Assembly: GCA_027061945.1 (NCBI GenBank)
Contig: JAMOVR010000172.1
Location: forward strand, 1-40,625
Source: Candidatus Heimdallarchaeota archaeon
GTDB lineage: Archaea; Asgardarchaeota; Heimdallarchaeia; Heimdallarchaeales; JAJRWK01
DNA: 40,625 nt
Direction of reading: 5' to 3'
The notes under the pieces are model-generated. The model saw nothing but the letters and a program-made list of their open reading frames with translations. It did not search any database and was not told where the DNA came from. Below are positions 16,632 to 23,318 of the stretch, one piece after another. The position numbers were made by a program, and so were the translations under genes. The first letter of the stretch is position 1. Each line of letters begins with the position of its first letter.

Positions 16632-17585
16632 TTAGGGTTGTTGTAGTCCTGTTATTGTTACTGTAAATGAATATGTCCCATAAGGGCCAAATGGTATTGC
16701 AAGCATAGCATAAAAGCTCATGGTGGTTCCTCCTACAACAGTATTTGTAGATTCATCAGTAAACCATCCAAAGTAAAGTTCTAGTGTTCCATCCGTAGAA
16801 GTAGGAATAGCAGAAGCAATAACAAAAGGATTGCCTAAAATATTTACCTGATCTCCTTGATTAGATGCAGATTGAATTGCATAACCAGTTTCTGTTGTTT
16901 CACTCATGTTTGAATCATCATCGAAGTAAAGAACACCATCAGTTCCTTTCAGAACATATAATATAAAGCTATTAACAGCCCATTTATTTCCATCACTACT
17001 GGACATATAAGTTACGGTTACTGAACCAGATACTTCTTCAGTTACACCACTTGGGGGAGTGATTGTAGCACCACCACTAGTTAACGTAACGTTATATTCG
17101 AAGAACACATAAGTACCATAACTTCCCCAAGTGGTTCCAACGTTCCACTCTGTACTATTCATAGTGTTTGTAGTATCTTTGAATAATACCCATGTTTTAG
17201 GATCGGGAATGACTCCTGAAGGTGCAGTAAAACTGGTTACGTTTAAATAGTAATATGCTTTGGCATTTGTAGTATCCTCATTGAAAGAAATAGAATCTGC
17301 TGAAGTAACACCATCATTTTCAGACTCAAAAATATAACGTGTTTCTCCAGAAATAGTAGCTGTTTCTGTTTGCCCAAAATCTAGATTTGTTAAACTAATA
17401 TTACTGTCTGTCACACTAATTGAAACTGTTCCAGTAAGATCTGCTGAAACTGTTGTGTCTGACGTGATTGCTAATGTCTGTGATGGGCCAAAACTTATGG
17501 AGAATACTAATCCTAAAAGGAAAACAACTACTATGCTGGAAACTAGTTTTTTCCAATTTTTAATAAATATCAAATTATCTACCAT
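16632..17585 (-). CDS. Secreted protein of unknown function
   Basis: About 317 aa from ATG at 17585; the track start at 17594 is a TTG without support. Clear Sec signal peptide: KNWKK, then a hydrophobic core SSIVVVFLLGLVFSI and probable cleavage after QTLA. The mature chain is rich in Ser, Thr, Gly and Asn, low in Lys, lacks Cys, and is predicted beta-rich (TVSADLTGTVSISVTDSNIS). Several NxS/T sequons suggest glycosylation. No C-terminal anchor, so a released or S-layer-associated protein. It lies just upstream of, and on the same strand as, the Ig-like membrane protein (82-bp gap), so they may form a surface pair. Confidence 0.7.
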   Translation of the reverse strand: MVDNLIFIKNWKKLVSSIVVVFLLGLVFSISFGPSQTLAITSDTTVSADLTGTVSISVTDSNISLTNLDFGQTETATISGETRYIFESENDGVTSADSISFNEDTTNAKAYYYLNVTSFTAPSGVIPDPKTWVLFKDTTNTMNSTEWNVGTTWGSYGTYVFFEYNVTLTSGGATITPPSGVTEEVSGSVTVTYMSSSDGNKWAVNSFILYVLKGTDGVLYFDDDSNMSETTETGYAIQSASNQGDQVNILGNPFVIASAIPTSTDGTLELYFGWFTDESTNTVVGGTTMSFYAMLAIPFGPYGTYSFTVTITGLQQP

Positions 17586-17721
17586 ACGTAACAAAATATA
17601 AAAATGCTTATTTTATTGCTTCTAATAGGTTCATTCAGTATATCAGCAATTAAAAATTTATTTATACAACATCGTAAAAAATTATTCAAAAATAAAAATA
17701 AATTAGTTTATAAATAGTGTT

Positions 17722-19053
17722 TCATATTTTTTCTTTAACATCTAAAACATCTAATTCCACGCATTTGCAGTTGTTATCTAATAATTCAGAAAAAGACGGC
17801 TTTGTTCGTCCTTCATCTCCAGAGATTAACTCTTTAACATAGAGTCCTCCTTGGCATTCAATAATAGCCACGAATTCTTGTTGATTAAGAATATCATCTA
17901 TCTTTACGGAGTATACTACTTTATGTCTAATCAGATCCGCTCTGCGATGGCTTACTCTGTTAGGTGTTCTCTGTTTAATAAGTTGCTGATCCGTGAATTT
18001 TTTTTCTAATATTTTTAGTCTCTCTTTATCTATTGGTTTTTCACAGTAAATCTTTGCACGGTATGTTTTTACAGCTTGTGACGCATTTTCTTTTAATGCC
18101 CTAACTAAGTCTTTATCGGTGTATTCCAACCTAGTGATCTCAACTTTTCCTTTGGCTTTTTCATTGATTTTTCTTGTAAGTTCTTCTAAGTCTGCATGTC
18201 TTTTTTTAGGAGAAATGATTTCTATTACAAATGGTCTTCCGCTACCTAACATTAAAGCATCTACATCTTCTCTGCCTGCACCATGAAATTTTGAGTCTTT
18301 GCCTTCAAAAGTCTCAACTACTAAAGGAGATATCTCTTCTTCAACACTTGTAGGATAGCGTTTACCAGTATAATTACAGGCTTCACATCCTATCCCGTCG
18401 CATTCATTACATGGCCAACGAGTCTGAGGAATATTACGGACTAGTTTTCGATACCTTGCCTTTAGAAAAATAGATGATACATATCTTTCTATTCTTATAT
18501 CCGGTATATGAACTATAAGAGTAACATCTGGTTTCTTTCGATCAAATTCTTTTCCCGTGATCTCACTGAATTTCTTTCCTACCTCTCGATTAAAATGCCC
18601 TTTAATACTTTCAGAAGTTGTTATGCCGTATTCAGTCCATAATTCTTCCTCTCGAACTAACCATTCAGGAGGAAATGAGGATCCAAATAAAAATGTCTCA
18701 AATTCAATATCGGAAACAGCATCTAAAGCTCGTTTAGCAATAAGCTCGATCTTATCAAAAATCCCTTCGCATAATCTGCATTTTTCTGTGGGAGTAAGTT
18801 CTTCTCCAGTAAGTTTCTTATATGTTTCTATTGCATAGGAATGCTTTGTTTTAGAAAAAATTTTTGAGCTTTTAATTGCTTTTTCTTCATCCTCTAACAA
18901 GTGATTCATAATAGTACTGATTATTACGGCACTACCACGCTCGTAGTTCGTGGTACCGCTCCCAATTAGAGCAAGTTGTCTACCTAAACAGTGAGTACAT
19001 AAAACATTGTTTTTTAAGATATTCAAAGCAATTTTAGAAGTTTTATTTGTCAT
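17722..19053 (-). CDS. pus10: tRNA pseudouridine synthase Pus10
   Basis: About 443 aa. N-terminal zinc-binding/THUMP-like region with CTHCLGRQLALIGSGTTNYERG and CRLCEG; a second Cys pair region CNECDGIGCEACNYTGKRYP; catalytic domain with GREDVDALMLGSGRPFVIEI, whose Asp is the pseudouridine synthase nucleophile. Archaeal Pus10 makes Psi54 and Psi55 in the T loop of tRNAs. The ORF can start at ATG 19080, overlapping trmY by 38 bp, or at ATG 19053, where GAGTGG sits 8 nt upstream; I chose the latter. Directly downstream of trmY, which acts on its product. Confidence 0.94.
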   Translation of the reverse strand: MTNKTSKIALNILKNNVLCTHCLGRQLALIGSGTTNYERGSAVIISTIMNHLLEDEEKAIKSSKIFSKTKHSYAIETYKKLTGEELTPTEKCRLCEGIFDKIELIAKRALDAVSDIEFETFLFGSSFPPEWLVREEELWTEYGITTSESIKGHFNREVGKKFSEITGKEFDRKKPDVTLIVHIPDIRIERYVSSIFLKARYRKLVRNIPQTRWPCNECDGIGCEACNYTGKRYPTSVEEEISPLVVETFEGKDSKFHGAGREDVDALMLGSGRPFVIEIISPKKRHADLEELTRKINEKAKGKVEITRLEYTDKDLVRALKENASQAVKTYRAKIYCEKPIDKERLKILEKKFTDQQLIKQRTPNRVSHRRADLIRHKVVYSVKIDDILNQQEFVAIIECQGGLYVKELISGDEGRTKPSFSELLDNNCKCVELDVLDVKEKI

Positions 19054-19684
19054 GTCTTGGGCCACTCTCTTTTCCCTCATTTGTGGAATAATTATCTATC
19101 CTAAAGTTGATTATGGTAATTGTCTGACTGAAACTTTCAACAGCAATTTGTTTGTAATTAGTAAAAAATAATGGATTAATATTCTTAGAAATAAAATCAA
19201 ATGTTATTGTTATTTTGTTTGTCAAATCTAGATTTAAAAACGTGTTAAATTTGTCTAACTCTAATTTGTCTCCTTCAACGAATATGGGATTAGAAAACTG
19301 GAATTCATCTATTTTATCTTCATTAAATAAGTGGACATGAACTCCGGGATTAACAAACATAATATCTTTTTTATGCATGTTTTCCTCGTTTTTCTTATAT
19401 TTCTTGAATGCTTTAACCAATAGAGCACCAGATGAAAGCCAGTCTGGAGATAAATAACGTAGTTTTTCTCCTGAAAATACAATTTTAAACAATAGTCTAT
19501 TTTTTTCATTAGGTGCAAGGAAAAAAACCTCAGCATTATTATTTTTTCTAAAATTATTTGATAATAAAAATACAGAGGGAATAAAACGAATTAATTGGTG
19601 ATAATAATTCAGAGCTTTAGAATCCGGGTTTCTAATATCCGCTCGAGTTAAAGATTCGTAAGTATACCACACTCTGAATAACAT
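19043..19684 (-). CDS. trmY: TrmY-like tRNA pseudouridine(54) N1-methyltransferase
   Basis: 213 aa. Divergent but recognisable SPOUT methyltransferase of the TrmY family. LLFKIVFSGEKLRYLSPD followed by SSGALLVKAFKKY matches the family's (V/I)xFxGxxLRYLxPDExSxAxLIxKAL signature, and the C-terminal ESFSQTITIINFRID matches its final SAM-knot strand. Known TrmY converts Psi54 of archaeal tRNA to m1Psi54 using SAM. The gene overlaps the start of pus10, which makes Psi54, so the two are translationally coupled and functionally matched. Lys/Asn-rich compared with neighbours. Context raises confidence in an otherwise weak match. Confidence 0.75.
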   Translation of the reverse strand: MLFRVWYTYESLTRADIRNPDSKALNYYHQLIRFIPSVFLLSNNFRKNNNAEVFFLAPNEKNRLLFKIVFSGEKLRYLSPDWLSSGALLVKAFKKYKKNEENMHKKDIMFVNPGVHVHLFNEDKIDEFQFSNPIFVEGDKLELDKFNTFLNLDLTNKITITFDFISKNINPLFFTNYKQIAVESFSQTITIINFRIDNYSTNEGKESGPRHDK

Positions 19685-19729
19685 CTTATATCATACCATT
19701 ATTCTCATATGGTCTTTATTCCGTGTAAA

Positions 19730-21103
19730 TTAAGGGAAAGTGCCGGGAGGGATTGCTCCGGGAGGTAATCCAGGCATTCCAGGCAATCCACCACCACCTC
19801 TTCTTTTTGCTTGTTTCATGAATGTTTTCATCATTTTCTTACTTTGCTCGAATTGTTGCAGTAACATTTTAACATCTTCCAGTGAAGTTCCACTCCCTCG
19901 AGCAATTCTTTCTTGTCTAGAACGATTAATCTTTACTTCACCATCAAGTTCCTCATCGGTCATCGAATTCATAATTATTTTAAATTTCTCAAGGTTCTCT
20001 TTTGAAACTTTTAACATTTCATCATCGACATTCATCCCCATACCGGGAATCATGGACAGGATTTTCTTTAGCCCTCCTAATTTATTCATTTGTTCCATCA
20101 TACTCATCATGTCCCTAAGGGTATATTTTCCTTTCAAAAATGCTTTTGCTTGGTCTTCTGAAGTATCGATTTTTGCGCGTTTAACTTCTTCTAGTAACGT
20201 CTCTAAATCTCCTAATCCTAAAATTCTGGATACTAACCTCTTGGGATCATATTTTTCGATATCTTCTATTTTTTCACCTGTTCCTATGAACTTAATTGGT
20301 GCTCCTGTGGCTACCGATGCACTGATTGCGCCTCCTCCTTTTGCAGTTCCATCTAGCTTAGTGACAATAATCGAACCCACAGGTGTCGCTTTAGCGAAGG
20401 CCTGGGCTTGGTTATAAGCAGCTTGACCTAATGTCCCATCAATTACTAATATTACCTCATGAGGTTTTAGTTCCTTTGAAAGCTTTTTCATTTCTTTAAT
20501 CAAGCTACTTTCTTCTTTATGTCTTCCTGCAGTATCTATTATTATTACGTTCTTCTTGTTCTTAACAAAGTAGTCTCTTCCTTTTTTAGCGAGTTTTATA
20601 GCGTTTTTCTCTTTCGGATCTCCCCAGACTTCAACATTAATCTTTTCGCCTAATTGTTTTAATTGTTCATATGCGCCAGGACGCCAATTATCAGCAGCGA
20701 CTAAACCTACTTTCCATCCTTGTTTTGACAAGTAATTTGCCAACTTTGCGGTTGTAGTGGTTTTACCAGACCCCTGAATACCTACCATCAAGATAATGTT
20801 TGTTCTTCCTTTCTGGAGATTAAGGGGATATGCTTTCTCGCCCATTACCTTAGTAAGTTCTTCATATACAATGTTAATGATCTGTTGTCTACGAGTAATA
20901 CCTTTTGGTAAGGGTTCGTTTAACGCTCTTTGTTCTACTCTTTCAGCAACAGCATACGCTATGTCAAAATCAACATCTGCATCCAATAATGCCCGGAAAA
21001 TCTCATTTTTTAATTCTTTAATTAAATTAGCATCTACTACGCCACGACCAACTAATCTTTTCATTATGCTTGAAAGAGATTTTCCAAGGGAGTCAAGTAC
21101 CAA
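19730..21103 (-). CDS. srp54: Signal recognition particle GTPase SRP54
   Basis: 457 aa. N domain helices, then G domain with G1 GIQGSGKTTTTAKLA (~108-122), DTAGRHKEE, TKLDGTAKGGGA and GTGEKIEDI. The M domain has the Met-rich segment DMMSMMEQMNKLGGL and the RNA-binding stretch of SRP54, and ends in a Gly/Pro-rich tail PGMPGLPPGAIPPG. It binds 7S RNA and signal sequences for co-translational targeting. TTG start at 21103, decided by GGAGGT with an 8-nt spacer. It heads a minus-strand run with trmY and pus10 (46-bp gap to trmY). Confidence 0.97.
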   Translation of the reverse strand: MVLDSLGKSLSSIMKRLVGRGVVDANLIKELKNEIFRALLDADVDFDIAYAVAERVEQRALNEPLPKGITRRQQIINIVYEELTKVMGEKAYPLNLQKGRTNIILMVGIQGSGKTTTTAKLANYLSKQGWKVGLVAADNWRPGAYEQLKQLGEKINVEVWGDPKEKNAIKLAKKGRDYFVKNKKNVIIIDTAGRHKEESSLIKEMKKLSKELKPHEVILVIDGTLGQAAYNQAQAFAKATPVGSIIVTKLDGTAKGGGAISASVATGAPIKFIGTGEKIEDIEKYDPKRLVSRILGLGDLETLLEEVKRAKIDTSEDQAKAFLKGKYTLRDMMSMMEQMNKLGGLKKILSMIPGMGMNVDDEMLKVSKENLEKFKIIMNSMTDEELDGEVKINRSRQERIARGSGTSLEDVKMLLQQFEQSKKMMKTFMKQAKRRGGGGLPGMPGLPPGAIPPGTFP

Positions 21104-21111
21104 GACAAGTT

Positions 21112-21117
21112 ACCTCC
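21112..21117 (-). promoter_or_regulatory. Strong Shine-Dalgarno deciding the TTG start of srp54
   Basis: GGAGGT on the minus strand, 8 nt before the TTG at 21103. Strong sites are uncommon here, so it supports a non-ATG start that would otherwise be doubtful. Confidence 0.75.
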
Positions 21118-21232
21118 AATACCTTCTATACGATGATGAGAAAACTCATTATTAAAAAAGGCGGTTGTTAATAAAAAACCAATCGAAAAAAGTGTTGATA
21201 TGACTACAAAAAATACGATTAAAAAGGATTCT

Positions 21233-21565
21233 TTAGTCAGAATCTAGTATTACTATAAATACTTGGTTATCATTAATTTCCACTTCGTAAGTATTAAGTG
21301 GCTTTTTTGGTGGTTTGTAAACTGCTTTCCCAGTACAAAGATCGAATCTCCCTAAATGTGCAGGACATACTATCTGCGGACATTTTCCTTCAAAACGAAG
21401 AATTTTCCCATCCGTAAGTTCTACTTCTTGATGAGTACAAATAGCATCAACCGCATAAAATTTATCGTCAATTTTAACAACTAAAATAAGCTTGTCATTG
21501 ATCTCTACACTTTCAGGTACACTGTCATCAAAGTCATCTACAAAACCCACCAATACTCTTTCCAT
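21233..21565 (-). CDS. Rieske-type [2Fe-2S] ferredoxin
   Basis: About 110 aa. Small soluble Rieske ferredoxin: CTHQEVELTDG (CxH) and, after ~18 residues, CPAHLGRFDLCTG (CxxH) supply two Cys and two His to the cluster. Similar to ferredoxin components of dioxygenases and nitrite reductase small subunits. The track starts at 21586 (MLYKVKK), but AAGGTGA lies 5 nt upstream of ATG at 21565 (MERVLVGF), which I prefer. Located after sufB-sufD on the same strand, separated by transposon-like copy 7. It may be a client of the SUF machinery; electron partners unknown. Confidence 0.92.
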   Translation of the reverse strand: MERVLVGFVDDFDDSVPESVEINDKLILVVKIDDKFYAVDAICTHQEVELTDGKILRFEGKCPQIVCPAHLGRFDLCTGKAVYKPPKKPLNTYEVEINDNQVFIVILDSD

Positions 21566-21586
21566 TTTTTTCACCTTGTATAACAT

Positions 21587-21885
21587 TGAACTACCCTTTG
21601 CATAATCAAGTTGCTTTCTGCTTCATTATAAAGAAGACTTGCTCCAAGATCACGTTCATTTAAAACATGATCTGAGATAGTTTTATTGCTTTCTTTCCAC
21701 AACTGCTATTGACGGTCCTAGTCTTGCCTTCAAAATATTCAAAGAAACGTTATATCTCTGTTCTGCTTCCCAGCCAAATAATAACCCATTATTTATTATT
21801 ATAATCCATGTGGTGTTTATATCAATGTTATAGGTTTTTATCCCCCGCCCCATCTTTACAGAAGAAAGAAGACTTGTCGAGAGAG
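21587..21885 (-). mobile_element. TnpB-less IS200/IS605-like element, copy 7 (degenerate)
   Basis: Minus strand: TTTAA (21890-21886), then CTCTCTCGAC left end, and a degenerate right end GAAGCAGAAAGC...GCAAAGGGTAGTTCA finishing at 21587. The element fills exactly the gap between the sufD stop and the first ATG in frame with the Rieske gene. The TAA of sufD is inside the TTTAA motif. The right hairpin has lost most pairing. No open frame remains inside. Confidence 0.65.
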
Positions 21886-23247
21886 TTAAATTTCCTCTTT
21901 ATTAATTGAAATAAGAGAAACAATTTCTTCTAAATTATCGTCCCATTTATTTTGAACTAATTTATTTGCCAAAAATTTTATTTCTTCTACACTATGTTTT
22001 TGTATTATTGGTGCTAAATACCCTCTAATCAGTAATTGTTCAGTATCTTCTTTAGGCAGCCCTCTACTCATTACATAAAAAACAAGATCTTCATCAAGTT
22101 TAGAAGTTGAAGCAGAGTGTCCAGCACGAACTTCTGCAGTATCAATCTCTAAAAATGGGAACGAATTGGCTGATGCCTCATCACCGACAATCAATGAGCT
22201 CTCAATCAAATTAGAATCAGAATATGGTGCTTGACGATGAACACTAGCAATTCCTATAGAGGATGCCGATGCTTGATCTTTGACTACGGTTCTGTTATAT
22301 GTATGCCCTATTGTATGTGGTGCTAAATGTTGAAGTTTTGTTACTATTATCATTTCTTGTTCATTATCACCAAAAAGACATTCATAATTAGTTAATTCTG
22401 CTCCTTCATGGTCTAAATAAAAATAGTTCTTAAGAAACATGGCTTTAGAGCCAATTTGTGTAGATAACCACTCCACTGCTGAATTTTTTCCTGATCTTAA
22501 AACAATTTGTCCTGTAAATAGTGTATTTTCAGATAACACATTCAAAATCCCTGTTTTCAAAGATGCACTTTCTTCAAGCTTAATTAAATAAAAGTCATTC
22601 CAAAAACGTTTTTCTCCTCTTTTAAATGGTACAGAATGAAATTCACGTACTAGTTTAATACTACTTTGTTCTCCAATAAAAATAAATGTTTGAGAAAAAA
22701 CGTGTTTAGTTCCCATCTCCGGAAAATCTAGATCAATAACATACAAAATTTCTTCAAGTTCTGTTCGAGAGGGAATAATAATTGTTAGAGGATGAAAGCT
22801 AAGTGCATAGTTTAATGCTGCAAATTTGTTTTTTTTGGCTTCTTTTAATCCTTCGTCAAATAATGTGGTTCCTTTTTTTCCTAAGGATAGTATTTCCTTA
22901 TGGTTATCTAATAAAAGAACGCCCTTTTCAGTCCAAGATCTTGGGAATTTAGAAAAAACAAGTCTCCCATTGATTCTAACAATTACCGCGTTAAGAGAAT
23001 TTATTTTATCCAAAAGCTCTGTGCTTAGCTCTAAAGGGCTACTTTCTAATGTTAGTTCTTTTCCTATCGAAAATGTATCTTCATCAACGTATTTTGCATA
23101 TAGAGGATCCGTCTCTACATCCAAATCAAAGAATGCTTCAAAAGCTTCTTTTTTCTTATTTAAGATCTCTTTTGGGATATCTAGTTTCAAAGAGCTAACT
23201 AATTTAGAGTAATCCTGTTTTTCTTCTAATGAGATTTCTACGTTCAT
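21886..23247 (-). CDS. sufD: Fe-S cluster assembly scaffold SufD
   Basis: 453 aa. The SufBD core beta-helix is in the C-terminal half: HLAPHTIGHTYNRTVVKDQASASSIGIASVHRQAPYSDS...EIDTAEVRAGHSASTSKLDEDLVFYVMSRGLPKEDTEQLLIRGYL, with the conserved ...(A/R)xGHxAxxxxLxxxxxFYxxSRGxxxxxA pattern. The N-terminal half is diverged. SufD pairs with SufB and the SufC ATPase to build Fe-S clusters. ATG at 23247 with GGTGAA just upstream, 71 bp after sufB. The stop codon coincides with the TTTAA motif at the left end of transposon-like copy 7. Confidence 0.92.
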   Translation of the reverse strand: MNVEISLEEKQDYSKLVSSLKLDIPKEILNKKKEAFEAFFDLDVETDPLYAKYVDEDTFSIGKELTLESSPLELSTELLDKINSLNAVIVRINGRLVFSKFPRSWTEKGVLLLDNHKEILSLGKKGTTLFDEGLKEAKKNKFAALNYALSFHPLTIIIPSRTELEEILYVIDLDFPEMGTKHVFSQTFIFIGEQSSIKLVREFHSVPFKRGEKRFWNDFYLIKLEESASLKTGILNVLSENTLFTGQIVLRSGKNSAVEWLSTQIGSKAMFLKNYFYLDHEGAELTNYECLFGDNEQEMIIVTKLQHLAPHTIGHTYNRTVVKDQASASSIGIASVHRQAPYSDSNLIESSLIVGDEASANSFPFLEIDTAEVRAGHSASTSKLDEDLVFYVMSRGLPKEDTEQLLIRGYLAPIIQKHSVEEIKFLANKLVQNKWDDNLEEIVSLISINKEEI

Positions 23248-23318
23248 TATTTTTCACCATTCTTCAATATATTGGTTGATTTTTTTCGTGTTTGCAGAGT
23301 CTTAATGTTTTGAATTTT

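Noticed and set aside
21121-21150. GATGATGA next to the srp54 start as a second C/D box sRNA
   Set aside because: No CTGA D or D' box or closing stem at suitable distance on either strand.
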